From CAYMYN01 sp964394665 (GTDB taxonomy: Bacteria; Planctomycetota; UBA1135; GCA-002686595), in contig CAYMYN010000019.1 in the NCBI GenBank assembly GCA_964394665.1, positions 1-64,000 on the forward strand: 64,000 nt of DNA, given 5' to 3'. The notes beneath the pieces are model-generated. The model was not told the DNA's origin. It saw only the letters and a list, made by a program, of their open reading frames with translations, and did not search any database. Position 1 is the stretch's first letter. Every line of letters begins with the position of its first letter. This document shows positions 47,156-55,747 of this stretch, in pieces. A program made the position numbers and the translations under genes.

Positions 47156-48063
47156 TCCTGTCCCTCGACGACCCGCGCGCGGCCGCCGAGTGGTGCCGCG
47201 CCCAGCGCGCCGCCGGGCACACCCTGGGCTTCGTGCCGACCATGGGCGCCCTGCACGCGGGGCACCTCGAGCTCGTGCGCCGGGCCCTTTCCGAGACCCA
47301 ACGGGTGTGCGTCAGCGTGTTCGTGAACCCGCTGCAGTTCGACGATCCGCGCGACCTCGAGCGCTACCCGCGCGACTTCGCGCGCGACACGCGGCTGCTC
47401 GGGGACGCGGGCTGCCCGATGGTCTTCACCGGCACCCTGGCGCAGTTCTTCCCCGGCGAGCTCGACGCGCGCGGCGGGTTGGCGCCGTCGCGCCGCGTCG
47501 ACCCCGGCCCCTTCGCCGAGGGGCTCGAGGGCGAGCGCCGCCCGGGCCACTTCGCCGGGGTGGCGACGATCGTCCAGCGCCTGTTCGAGACCGTCGAGCC
47601 CGACGCGGCCTTCTTCGGCGCCAAGGACTTCCAGCAGTGCCTGGTCGTGCGCGACCTCGCCCGCCGCCGCGGCGCGCCGCGCGTCGTCGTCTGTCCGACG
47701 GTGCGCGAACCCAGCGGGCTCGCGCGCTCGTCCCGCAACGCGCTGCTCGACCCGGCCCTCGCGCCCCGCGCGCCGCGCCTGTTCGCCGCTCTTTGCGCGG
47801 GCGAAGCGGCCTGGGCCGAGGGTCTGCGCGACGCGGGCGAGTTGCGCGCGCGCATGCTGGCGCACCTCGAGGGCTCGGGGCTCGAGCTCGAGTACCTCGA
47901 GCTGCGCGACCCCTTGGCCTGGACCGCGGTCTCGCCCCGCGGGCCCCTGGTGCGCGCGGTGGCGCTCGCGGCGGCGCGCCTGGGCGGCGTGCGTCTGATC
48001 GACAACCACGCCCTCGACGCGGCCTCCGACCTCACGCGCCGGGTGGAGCCCGCGCCGTGCTGA
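47152..48063 (+). CDS. panC: Pantothenate synthetase
   Basis: This 303-residue enzyme joins pantoate and beta-alanine using ATP, on the route to coenzyme A. It has the HxGH-superfamily motif VPTMGALHAGHLELV, then VSVFVNPLQF, FFGAKDFQQ and the KMSKS-like RSSRN. The start is TTG at 47152, overlapping the folK stop as TTGA. The longer open frame to 46660 is a shadow of folK. Length is slightly above the usual 280-285. Confidence 0.95.
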   Translation: MILSLDDPRAAAEWCRAQRAAGHTLGFVPTMGALHAGHLELVRRALSETQRVCVSVFVNPLQFDDPRDLERYPRDFARDTRLLGDAGCPMVFTGTLAQFFPGELDARGGLAPSRRVDPGPFAEGLEGERRPGHFAGVATIVQRLFETVEPDAAFFGAKDFQQCLVVRDLARRRGAPRVVVCPTVREPSGLARSSRNALLDPALAPRAPRLFAALCAGEAAWAEGLRDAGELRARMLAHLEGSGLELEYLELRDPLAWTAVSPRGPLVRAVALAAARLGGVRLIDNHALDAASDLTRRVEPAPC

Positions 48064-49043
48064 GCGGGCTCGGGGCGGGTTGGTCGCGGGCGCTCGCGCC
48101 GGCCAAGTTGAACCCCTGGCTCGAGGTGCTCGGCCGGCGCGCGGACGGCTACCACGAGCTCGAGACCGTGATGGTCGCGCTGGACCTCGCCGACGGCGTG
48201 GCGGCGCGGGCCGGAGGGAGTGGGACGGTCGAGCTGCGCCTCGTCGGACCGGCGGCCAGCGCCGACGTGCCCTGCGACGGGCGCAACCTCGCCTGGCGCG
48301 GCGCGGCGATCGCGCTCGAGCTGGCGCGCGGGGAGGGGCTCGGCGGCCCCGAACTCGGCCTCGAGCTGGTGCTCGACAAACACGTCCCCAGCCAGGCGGG
48401 CCTGGGCGGGGCGAGCTCCGACGCCGCGGCCGCCCTGCTCGCCGGCGCGGCCGCCCTGGGGCTCGACCTGGGCCCGCCGGAGGCGCCCTCGCCCTCCGGC
48501 CGCCGCGCCCGCGCGGCCCTGGCCGCGCTCGGCTCGGACTGCGCCTTCTTCCTCGAGGCGGCGAGCGGCGCGGCGCTCTGCACCGGCCGCGGGGAGCGCG
48601 TGACGCCGCTCCTGGGCCCCGAGCCGCCCTGGTGCGTGGCCCTGATCGTGCCGTCGGTCGCCTGCCCGACCGGCGCCGTCTACGCGGCCCTCGTTCCCCC
48701 CGGGGCCGCGGCGCGGCGCCCGCCGCCGAGCCTCTCGGGCGGGCGGCTGCCCGGGGCCGGGGAGTTCGGGGACAGGCCGCTCTTCAATCGCCTCGAAGCC
48801 GCCGCCCTGCGCGCCGTGCCCGAGCTCGGACCCTGGCGCGACCTCTTGGAGGGCGCGGCCCCGGGGTCGTTCCACCTCTCGGGCAGCGGCTCGAGCTTCT
48901 TCGCGCTCCTCCCCGACGTCGCCGCCGCCCGCGCGCTCCTGGAGCGCGTCCTGGCGACCGCCCGCGGCCAGAGCCTCGCCGTTCGGGGGACCTGGGTGGC
49001 GCGCACGGTCGACGCCGCGGCCCGCCTGGTCGAGCCGGACTGA
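48057..49043 (+). CDS. ispE: 4-diphosphocytidyl-2-C-methyl-D-erythritol kinase
   Basis: This 328-residue GHMP kinase carries out a phosphorylation step of the MEP isoprenoid pathway. Motifs: APAKLNPWLEVLGRRADGYH at the N terminus, the GHMP glycine loop PSQAGLGGASSDAAAA, GSDCAFFL and the C-terminal LSGSGSSFFA. The GTG at 48057 overlaps panC, and a CTG at 48060 is also possible. It is the last of the four coupled genes pssA-folK-panC-ispE. Confidence 0.95.
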   Translation: MLSGLGAGWSRALAPAKLNPWLEVLGRRADGYHELETVMVALDLADGVAARAGGSGTVELRLVGPAASADVPCDGRNLAWRGAAIALELARGEGLGGPELGLELVLDKHVPSQAGLGGASSDAAAALLAGAAALGLDLGPPEAPSPSGRRARAALAALGSDCAFFLEAASGAALCTGRGERVTPLLGPEPPWCVALIVPSVACPTGAVYAALVPPGAAARRPPPSLSGGRLPGAGEFGDRPLFNRLEAAALRAVPELGPWRDLLEGAAPGSFHLSGSGSSFFALLPDVAAARALLERVLATARGQSLAVRGTWVARTVDAAARLVEPD

Positions 49044-49076
49044 CGCGACCCGCCACGGTCCGCGAACGGGGACTCC

Positions 49077-49105
49077 TTCGCAGCCCGCCGGGATCGCAGT
49101 ACCCT
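49077..49105 (+). promoter_or_regulatory. Candidate promoter of spoVG
   Basis: TTCGCA (49077-49082) and TACCCT (49100-49105) lie 17 bp apart, the preferred sigma-70 spacing, in the 164-bp gap between ispE and spoVG. Each matches only part of the consensus, so this is a weak call. It would give an mRNA leader of about 95 bases. Confidence 0.3.
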
Positions 49106-49207
49106 CCGCTCCGTGGATCGTCCCCTGTCGGAGCCAGGGGGCGACAACTCCGCCGGATGATCTGCCCCGTCGGACGATCGACCTGCGGAGTCGTCGGGGA
49201 GGACCTG

Positions 49208-49654
49208 GTGCTGAACATCACGGAGATCCGCATCAAGCTCGTCCCGGGGGACCGGGACAAGCTGCGCGCCTTCGCCAGCATCACCCTGGACGGCTGCCTC
49301 GTCATCCGCGACATCAAGATCATCGACGGCGGCGATCGGCTCTTCGTGGCCATGCCCAGCCGCAAGCTGTGCGACCGTTGCGCGCGCTGCGGCGGCAAGA
49401 ACCACATCCGGGCGCGGTACTGCAACGAGTGCGGCGCGCGGCTGCGGGCCGAACGCAGCGTGCAGGACGAACGCGGCCGCCCGCGGCTCTACGCCGACGT
49501 CACACACCCGATCCACCAAGAGTCCCGCGACCAGATCCAGAACGCGATCCTGGCGGCCTACCAGGAGGAGCTCGAGCGCTCCAAGCAGGAAGGCTACGTC
49601 CCCCGCGCCGCCATCGACGACCACGAGGACTTCGAGTACGACCTCGAGCGCTGA
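49208..49654 (+). CDS. spoVG: SpoVG family regulator with inserted zinc ribbon
   Basis: This 148-residue protein begins with the SpoVG fold (ITEIRIKLVPGDRDKLRAFA, then VIRDIKIIDGGDRLFVAMPS) and ends with its helix (HPIHQESRDQIQNAILAAYQ). Between them, at about residues 53-96, is an insert of some 45 residues with a zinc ribbon, C58-x2-C61 and C72-x2-C75, and a fifth Cys at 55. SpoVG normally has about 90 residues. SpoVG proteins bind nucleic acid and affect division, metabolism and virulence in other phyla. I chose GTG at 49208 because GGGGAGG (49196-49202) lies 5 bases before it. Its place after ispE is shared with Bacillus (ispE-purR-yabJ-spoVG). Confidence 0.88.
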   Translation: MLNITEIRIKLVPGDRDKLRAFASITLDGCLVIRDIKIIDGGDRLFVAMPSRKLCDRCARCGGKNHIRARYCNECGARLRAERSVQDERGRPRLYADVTHPIHQESRDQIQNAILAAYQEELERSKQEGYVPRAAIDDHEDFEYDLER

Positions 49655-49704
49655 TCGCGGCCCCTGCGTGCGGCCGGGGCGCGGGGGTGGTACACCCTGC
49701 GGCC

Positions 49705-51222
49705 ATGGCGATCGTCGTCTCGCACCTGGGCTCGGACTTCGACGAGTTGTGCAAGCGGGCCCTGCGGCAGGTGCCGCTCTCGGACCTCGTCGAGCTGCGC
49801 CTCGATCGGATCGGGAACCCGGGCGAGGCGCGCCTGGCGGCCTTCGTGCGGGCCTGCAAGAAGCCGGTGATCGTCACCCTGCACGGGCCCGAGGCGTTTG
49901 GCGACTTCGCGGGCGACGTGGACGAGCGGCTCGAGATCCTGCGCCTGGCGGCGCGGGCCGGGGCGCGCTTCGTGGACGTGGATTGGCGCCTGTCCCTGGA
50001 GCTGGGCGAGCTGGAGGGGCGCTGCGTGCGCATCGTCTCGCGCCACGAGACCGAGGGCACGCCGACGGACCTCGAGGCCTTGCACGAGGAGGTGCGCGCG
50101 GTGCTGTACGAGGGCGACGTCACGAAGATCGTGACCCACGCCGCGAGCACCGAGGACGGCCTGCGGCTCCTGAACCACCTGCGCGGCCAGCCCGGGCTGG
50201 TCGCCTTCTGCTCCGGGGAGGCGGGACGCTTCACGCGCGTCCTGGCGCCGATCTTCGGCTCGGCGTTCACCTACTGCGCGCCCGCCGACCTGCCGGGCCT
50301 GGGGGGCGGCGAGCCGACCGCGCCGGGTCAGATGCGGGTCAACGACTTCCTGGCCCTGCTGCCGCCCGGCGGGCTCTCGCCCGAGACCGCGGTCTTCGGC
50401 GTCGTCGGCAGCCACGTGCGCCACTCCTTCTCGCCGCGCGTGCAGGGCATGGCGCTCAAGGCGGCCAAGCTCGACGCGGTGTATCTGCCCTTCGAGACCG
50501 ACGACCTGGACGCCTTCCTCGACCTGGCGACCGACGAGTGCCTGCGCGGGCTCTCGGTCACCATGCCCCACAAGGGCGCGGCCCTGCGGCGCGCGCGCAG
50601 CGCCGAGCGCGGCGCGCAGGCGACCGGCGCGGCCAACACCCTGGTGCGCGAGTCCCACGGCTGGCGGGCCCTCAACACCGACGTGCCGGCGGTGCGCGAG
50701 ACCCTCGAGCGGGCCCTCGAGTTGCACGGGCGCACCCCGGGCCGGCCGGCCTCGCTGGTCGGCGCGCGGGTCGTGGTGCTCGGAGCGGGGGGCGCGGCGG
50801 CGGCGGTGCTGCAGGCCGCGCGCGAGGGCGGGGCGAGCGTCTCCGTCGCGGCCCGCGATCCGGGGCGCGCGCGGGAACTCGCGGGACGGCTCGCGGCCCA
50901 GGCCCTCGGGTGGGAGCGTCTCGCCACGGCCGAGTGGGACGTGCTCGTGAACACGACCCCGGTCGGTTCCCTGGCCGCGCCGGACGCGAGCCCGATCCCG
51001 CCCGAGTGGATCGTCCCGGGGAGCGTGGTGCTCGACGCGGTCTACCACCCCTTGAAGACCCCGCTGCTCGCCGCGGCCCTCGCGCGCGGCTGCACGGCCG
51101 TCCCGGGCGGCGAGTGGTTCGTGCGCCAGGCCCGGGACCAGTTCCGCCTCTTCACCGGCCAGGAGCCCGACGAGGCCCTGATGCGCGCGGCCTTCGAGCA
51201 CGCCCTCGGGGACGGGGCGTGA
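49705..51222 (+). CDS. aroDE: Bifunctional 3-dehydroquinate dehydratase (type I)/shikimate dehydrogenase
   Basis: This 505-residue fusion covers two consecutive shikimate steps. The type I dehydroquinase half (about 1-215) has ELRLD (30-34), the catalytic His114 in SRHETEG, and the Schiff-base Lys141 in DVTKIVTHA. The dehydrogenase half (about 228-505) has GVVGSHVRHSFSP, the catalytic Lys290 in VTMPHK, ATGAANTL, Asp326 in NTDVPAV and the NADPH loop VVLGAGGAAAAVL. The order matches the plant fusion enzyme. The ATG at 49705 is 50 bp after spoVG. The stop overlaps aroK as GTGA. Confidence 0.95.
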   Translation: MAIVVSHLGSDFDELCKRALRQVPLSDLVELRLDRIGNPGEARLAAFVRACKKPVIVTLHGPEAFGDFAGDVDERLEILRLAARAGARFVDVDWRLSLELGELEGRCVRIVSRHETEGTPTDLEALHEEVRAVLYEGDVTKIVTHAASTEDGLRLLNHLRGQPGLVAFCSGEAGRFTRVLAPIFGSAFTYCAPADLPGLGGGEPTAPGQMRVNDFLALLPPGGLSPETAVFGVVGSHVRHSFSPRVQGMALKAAKLDAVYLPFETDDLDAFLDLATDECLRGLSVTMPHKGAALRRARSAERGAQATGAANTLVRESHGWRALNTDVPAVRETLERALELHGRTPGRPASLVGARVVVLGAGGAAAAVLQAAREGGASVSVAARDPGRARELAGRLAAQALGWERLATAEWDVLVNTTPVGSLAAPDASPIPPEWIVPGSVVLDAVYHPLKTPLLAAALARGCTAVPGGEWFVRQARDQFRLFTGQEPDEALMRAAFEHALGDGA

Positions 51223-51755
51223 GCGCGCCGCCCCGGGTGGCCCTGATCGGCCTGCGCGGCAGCGGCAAGTCGAGCGTCGGCCGCGCCCTGGCCGAGCTGC
51301 TCGGCGCGCCCTTCGTGGACCTCGACCGGGAGCTCGACGCGGGCGCGGGCCCGGGCGCCGAGCCGGCGGGGGAGCTTCTGGCGCGCCTCGGGGAGGCCGT
51401 CTTCCGGCGGCTGGAGCTCGAGGCCCTCGAGCGCGTCGCGGCCCGCGCCGGGGCCCAGGTGCTCGCCACCGGCGGCGGCGTGATCGAGACCCGGCCGGCC
51501 GTCGAGCTGCTCGGCCGGGCCTACACGTGTGTCTGGCTGCGCGCGCCCCAGGTCGAGCTCGAGCGCCGCATCGCCGGCGATGCGACGCTGCGCCCGCGTT
51601 TGGAAGGGAAATCCCTGGCCGAGGAGCTCGAACGGCTCGCGACGCGTCGCGGGCCTTGCTATCAGGAGCTGGCGCGCGTCGTAGTCGACACGCAGGGCCG
51701 TGCGCCGCTCGAGATCGCCCGCCACGTCGCGGAGCTCCTGGGGCGCCGACCATGA
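51219..51755 (+). CDS. aroK: Shikimate kinase
   Basis: This 178-residue P-loop kinase makes shikimate-3-phosphate, the step right after the bifunctional enzyme encoded upstream. Motifs: Walker A GLRGSGKSSVGRALA, the shikimate-binding Asp in VDLDRELD, the glycine-rich ATGGGVIE and a lid Arg in LRPRLEG. The GTG at 51219 overlaps the aroDE stop. Together the two genes cover three consecutive steps of the shikimate pathway. Confidence 0.95.
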   Translation: MSAPPRVALIGLRGSGKSSVGRALAELLGAPFVDLDRELDAGAGPGAEPAGELLARLGEAVFRRLELEALERVAARAGAQVLATGGGVIETRPAVELLGRAYTCVWLRAPQVELERRIAGDATLRPRLEGKSLAEELERLATRRGPCYQELARVVVDTQGRAPLEIARHVAELLGRRP

Positions 51756-51850
51756 GTCCGGCCCAGCGGCCGGTCGATGGAGCGCCCGACGTGGGCGGCG
51801 TCGCGGACGGTGATCGAGGGACGGCCGAGGGATCGGGATCGGGCGGGTGA
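51752..51850 (+). CDS. Possible 32-residue small ORF between aroK and the HEAT-like gene
   Basis: ATG at 51752 overlaps the aroK stop as ATGA. The frame runs for 32 codons (MSPAQRPVDGAP start, Gly/Ser-rich end), and its TGA (51848-51850) overlaps a GTG at 51847 in the next gene's frame. The coupling at both ends fits the style of this genome. The sequence is low-complexity and unlike any family I know, so it may be a translational bridge or chance. Confidence 0.25.
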   Translation: MSPAQRPVDGAPDVGGVADGDRGTAEGSGSGG

Positions 51851-54828
51851 TGGTCGGATCGAACGCAAGCTGGGGTAGACGGGGACGGGGTCCCTCCGGG
51901 GGGGCGTCGCGCCGAGACCCGCGCCTGCCGTGGGGCGCCCTGGCGCTGGGCCTGCTGCTGGGCCTGCTGCCGGGCGCGGCGCAGCCCGCGGCGGCGGCCC
52001 AGGCGGATCCCGCCCAGCCGCGGCCCGAGCTCGAGCAGGAGCATGGGCCCGAGCAGGAGCATGGGCCCGAACCCCAGGCCGGGGCGGCGCAGGCGGAGCC
52101 GATCTCGCTCGCCGAGGCCTACCGCGCCCTGGTCGAGCTGCGCGAGCCCGAGCTCGGCCGGCGCGCCGCGGCCCTGCTCGCCGAGGCGCCGCTCGCGGCC
52201 CGCGACGGCCTGCTGCTGCGCGCCGGGGCCGACCTGCCGCCGGGCGCGACCGCCGCCCAACGGGCCCAACACGCCACGCTCGCCGGCGAGGGTCTGGCCC
52301 TCGTGCGGGCCCAGCTCGAGGGCGAGGCCGCCGAGGCCTGGCGCGCCCACCTCGCCGCCCGACTCGAGGATCCGGCGACCCTCGACCTCCTGTGGAGCTC
52401 GATCGCGCGCGTGGCGGGGGAGCTGCGCCGCTACGAGTTGGCGCCCACCCTCGCGGCGGCTCTCGCCAGCCACAGGCCGCAACGCGAGGTCGCCGCCCGC
52501 GCCGCCCTGCAGCGCCTGTTCGTGCGCGCCTTCGCCACCCGCGAGGACTTCGAGGCCTACGCGCCGCACTTCGACCAGGCCTGCCCCGGGGAGGTCTTCT
52601 ACAACGACCTCGTCGAGCGCGACCGCAGCGCCCGCGACCGACTGATCGAGATCTTCGAGTTCGACTCCGCCCGCGCCCTGACCCACGTCTCCGATCCCGA
52701 CGCGCGCCTGCGGGCCGCCGCGGCGCGCTCGGTAGCGCGGGCGGTCGCCGCGCGCCGCATCGAGGCCGCACCCGCGATCGGAGCGCTCGCCGCGCGCCTC
52801 GAACGCGAGCGCGAACCCCAGGCCTTCCACGCCGAGCTCGAGGCCCTGCTCGAGCTGCTCGCGGGCTCGACCGCCAGCGCCCCCGAGGTGACGCGCCTGC
52901 GCGAGCTGCTGCTCGCGCGCCTCGCGGACCCGCACCACTACCTCGCCGCGTCCGTGGCCCACGGCCTCTCGCGCCTGCCGTGGACGAGCGGCGTCGACGG
53001 GAGCGAGTCCGACCTCGCCCGCGGACTGGGCGGCGTCGCGCGCCTGGCGGTCGAGCTCGCTCCGCCCGAGCGCATCGTGCAGCCCGAGGCCCTGGTCGCG
53101 GTGCTGCAGGCGGCGCGCGCGCTCTTCGTGCGCTGCCAGGAGACCGGCGGGGCCTGCGCGGCCGAGGCGGAGTGGGTGCGCGCCGCGTGCCTGGCACGCC
53201 TCGAGGATGGGGGCGAGGCGCGTTCGGTGCGCCTGGTCGCGGCCCAGCTCCTGGCGCGCCTCGCGCAGCCGGCGGACATCCCGCGCCTGGCGGCCGTGTT
53301 GGAGGCGGCCCAGGCCAGCTCGCCCGACCTGCGGCTCAGCCTGCTCGGCACCCTGGCCGTCCTCGGGCGGCGGGTGGAGCCGCACGAGCCCCATGGGGCA
53401 CAGGTTCTGGCGGCCCTCGAGGGCCAGCTCGACTCGTCCGTCGCCGACCTGCGGGGGCGGGCCCTGGGCCTGTTGCTCGAGGAGGGGCTCGAGAGCTACG
53501 CCGCGCGCGCGGACCTGGGGCGCATGGTGCGGCGGCTCGAGGGCGAGAGCTCGGGCGAGGTCGCCGGTCAGTTGCTCGCCTTCCTCGCGCGCCACGGCGG
53601 GCCGGGCGAACTGGCCGCGATCCTCGCGAGCCCCGCGATCGAGCGCCTGGCCCTCGACTCGGCGCGCCGCGGGCGCCTGATCGAGACCCTCGCGCGCCTC
53701 GCCCGCGGCGACGGCGAGCGGCTGTTGGCGGTGGTGGAGCGTCTGCTCGCCATCGAGGACCGCGACTCGCGCCTGCGCCGGCTGCAGCAGGGCCTCGAGC
53801 TGATCGCCGGCCTCGACGAGGAGGCCGCCGCGGCGCTCGGCGTGCAGCGACACGATCAGGTGCTCGCCTGGGCGCGCGAGCTGCGCGGCGCGACCGGCGC
53901 GCGACTCGAGCTCTCGGGCGCCGGCGAACGGTTCCTGCGTCGGCTCTTCGCCGTGCACGCCGAGCGGGCCTCGCCCCTCGAAGCCCAGGACGGCCGCGCG
54001 CTCCACGGCCGGGCCCTGTTGCTCGCCGACCTCTTCGCCCTCGATCCCCAGGCGGCGCCGCGCGAACGGGTGCTCGAAGCCTTCGACCGCGCCCTGCGCC
54101 AGGCGGACACCCCCGGCGGCGCGCCCCTCGAGCGGGTGCTGCGCGACCGCGCGCGCTTCCGCCACGGGGCGGCGGACCTCGCCGGCGCGCGCCGCGACTA
54201 CCGCCGGGCCCTCGATCTGCAGCGCGCTGCCCTGCGCGAGACGGGCGAGCCCTTGCACGCGGGCGCCGAGCTGCAGGCCGCGGCGGCGCGGGCCCTGGAG
54301 CGGGGCGATCTCGACCTGGGGGATCTGCGCCGCGCGGTGGAGCTGCTGCGCCTGCCGCAGACCGAGGGCAGCCTCACCCCGGACCTGGCCCTCGACCCCC
54401 CCATGACGGCCCTCGGCCTGGGCCTGGCGCTGGTGGCGTTGCCCCTGTGGCGCTTCGAGTCGCCGCCGGTGCGGGTCTCGGACCTCGAGCTGCTGGTGGA
54501 GTTGGCGCTCGGCTCCGGCGAGGGCGACGCCGCGGTGCGCGCGTTGCTCGCCGGTCTGCCGCCCGTCCCGGAGACGGCCCCCGAGAACGGCACGCCTTTG
54601 CCCGCCGCTCCGGACAGCGACGCGGCGGTCTGGAACGGCCTGCTCGCCGACCGCGCGCTGCACGCGCGCCTGTGGAGCGCGGCCCAGCGCCTGCTCGCCC
54701 CGGCGCCCACCGAGGGCGCCGCGCCCCAGGCCGAACCCCCAGGCGGGCGCCCTCCGGCCCCCGCGCCGGAGTCCGGCGGCGCCCCCGCGCGCCCCGCGCC
54801 GCCCCGCGACGCGCTGCTGCGCCGCTGA
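51850..54828 (+). CDS. Secreted HEAT-like repeat protein of about 992 residues
   Basis: A long basic N terminus leads into a signal peptide (about 27-52, ending AAAAQA), then an acidic Glu/Gln/Pro stretch (about 53-80) containing a doubled EQEHGP unit. Nearly all the rest is helical with 30-40 residue periodicity (for example VRLVAAQLLARLAQPADIPR, and DARLRAAAARSVARAVAARR), as in HEAT or Armadillo-like scaffolds. A TPR-like part lies near 770-840, and the C terminus is Pro/Ala-rich. No catalytic motif is seen. It is the last gene before the tRNA. The GTG at 51847 is an alternative start. Its role is unknown, probably a periplasmic scaffold. Confidence 0.75.
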   Translation: MVGSNASWGRRGRGPSGGASRRDPRLPWGALALGLLLGLLPGAAQPAAAAQADPAQPRPELEQEHGPEQEHGPEPQAGAAQAEPISLAEAYRALVELREPELGRRAAALLAEAPLAARDGLLLRAGADLPPGATAAQRAQHATLAGEGLALVRAQLEGEAAEAWRAHLAARLEDPATLDLLWSSIARVAGELRRYELAPTLAAALASHRPQREVAARAALQRLFVRAFATREDFEAYAPHFDQACPGEVFYNDLVERDRSARDRLIEIFEFDSARALTHVSDPDARLRAAAARSVARAVAARRIEAAPAIGALAARLEREREPQAFHAELEALLELLAGSTASAPEVTRLRELLLARLADPHHYLAASVAHGLSRLPWTSGVDGSESDLARGLGGVARLAVELAPPERIVQPEALVAVLQAARALFVRCQETGGACAAEAEWVRAACLARLEDGGEARSVRLVAAQLLARLAQPADIPRLAAVLEAAQASSPDLRLSLLGTLAVLGRRVEPHEPHGAQVLAALEGQLDSSVADLRGRALGLLLEEGLESYAARADLGRMVRRLEGESSGEVAGQLLAFLARHGGPGELAAILASPAIERLALDSARRGRLIETLARLARGDGERLLAVVERLLAIEDRDSRLRRLQQGLELIAGLDEEAAAALGVQRHDQVLAWARELRGATGARLELSGAGERFLRRLFAVHAERASPLEAQDGRALHGRALLLADLFALDPQAAPRERVLEAFDRALRQADTPGGAPLERVLRDRARFRHGAADLAGARRDYRRALDLQRAALRETGEPLHAGAELQAAAARALERGDLDLGDLRRAVELLRLPQTEGSLTPDLALDPPMTALGLGLALVALPLWRFESPPVRVSDLELLVELALGSGEGDAAVRALLAGLPPVPETAPENGTPLPAAPDSDAAVWNGLLADRALHARLWSAAQRLLAPAPTEGAAPQAEPPGGRPPAPAPESGGAPARPAPPRDALLRR
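52033..52068 (+). repeat. 18-bp perfect tandem duplication within the HEAT-like gene
   Basis: The unit gagcaggagcatgggccc occurs twice without change (52033-52050 and 52051-52068). It adds EQEHGP twice to the acidic linker after the signal peptide. The identity suggests recent slippage. Confidence 0.95.
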
Positions 54829-54887
54829 AACCGCACCCGGCCCTTGATCGCGGCGCCAGAACCCCCATCATGTGCGCCTTCCAAGGT

Positions 54888-54964
54888 CGCGGGGTGGAGC
54901 AGCCAGGCAGCTCGTCGGGCTCATAACCCGGAGGTCGCAGGTTCGAATCCTGCCCCCGCTACCA
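54888..54964 (+). tRNA. Initiator tRNA-fMet (CAT), CCA encoded
   Basis: This 77-base tRNA folds as a full cloverleaf: acceptor CGCGGGG/CCCCCGC, D stem GAGC/GCTC, anticodon loop CTCATAA, variable loop AGGTC, T stem GCAGG/CCTGC with TTCGAAT, and an encoded ACCA end. Two initiator marks are present. Base 1 (C) faces T72, so the first acceptor pair is unpaired, and three G-C pairs close the anticodon stem (GGG/CCC). Sequence is very close to E. coli initiator tRNA. It is the insertion site of the island that follows. Confidence 0.97.
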
Positions 54965-54965
54965 C
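54952..54965 (+). repeat. attL-like direct repeat in the 3' end of tRNA-fMet
   Basis: The 14 bases gcccccgctaccac end the T-stem side of the acceptor arm and include CCA plus one base. An identical copy lies at 59578-59591. Such a repeated tRNA 3' end is the typical scar of site-specific integration. Confidence 0.75.
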
Positions 54966-54972
54966 TTCCAAG

Positions 54973-55012
54973 AGAGGACTGGGCCCTGGCCGGGCTCGGT
55001 CCTCTTTTCTTT
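54973..55012 (+). terminator. Intrinsic terminator after tRNA-fMet
   Basis: A stem of about 14 bp (AGAGGAC...GTCCTCT outer part, GGGCCC/CGGGCTC inner part with two G-T pairs) is followed by TTTCTTT on the plus strand. It starts 8 bases after the tRNA, so it ends the tRNA transcript. It lies inside the island boundary and would have been supplied by the element. Confidence 0.85.
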
Positions 55013-55099
55013 GGCCCGAGAACGCGGGTGAGGTCGCCGGTGTGTAGCGGACCCCGATGCGCACCTCTGGAGAGGACCGGCCAGACTGGCACCCGGCGA

Positions 55100-55747
55100 T
55101 GGCCGGCGAAGACGCGCGTGTTCCCCGCCTCGTCAAGGACCAGCTTGCTCCCATCGGCCTGGAATCGAAGGACAAAGAGGAACGCACCGCCGTCCTCGCG
55201 CGGGCTCTCGTAGCGGAGGTCGTAGCCGAATGGGGGAGAGCCGCCGTTCCAGTAGCCGCCCTCGACGCGGGAGAGCATCCCGCGGATCGTCACCTTGGCG
55301 AGGTCCTTGGACTCTTCGCGCGCCTGCCACTGCTTGACGGGCCGCAGCAGGTCGTCGGCCGCGTCGCCGGAGAAGTTCTCGCCGACGTACAGCACCTCGA
55401 CGCCGTGGGTGAGGAGGAGGTGCAGGTAGTACCCGGCCTCGTCGCCGTCCGAGCCGGCCGACGTGCTTGACGTCGTAGACGATGACGTACGAGAACGGCC
55501 GGCGCTCCTGCTGGGCCGGGCCGACCATCTCCTGGAAGGCCGGGCGCCGGACGGCGCTCGTCCCGCTGATCGCGTCGTCGACGAAGAACCGGGCGAGCTC
55601 GAGGTCGTGCCCGGCGGCGTAGCGCTCGATGGCCATCCTCTGGTCGGGGATGGACCGCTCCAGGCGGTCGGTCGAGCGGCGAAGGTAACCGACGGCCACC
55701 TGGGGCCCGGGCCGGCCGTTGGGCGCCTGTGGGCGTCGATTTGGCAT
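55100..55747 (-). pseudogene. Serine site-specific recombinase, frameshifted and C-terminally truncated
   Basis: The N-terminal resolvase domain is clear from ATG at 55747: VAVGYLRRSTDRLERSIPDQ (with the catalytic Ser in RRST), FFVDDAISGTSAVRRPAFQ and VIVYDVKHVGRL. Near 55455-55463 the homology jumps frame. The next part, DEAGYYLHLLLTHGVEVLYV, then LAKVTIRGMLSRVEGGYWNG and PFGYDLRYESP, continues a large serine recombinase. One extra base in CTCGGAC would explain the shift. Homology ends near 55110, before the zinc and coiled-coil regions expected in a 450-550 residue enzyme. The frame then runs into the antisense of the tRNA. Probably inactive. Confidence 0.75.
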
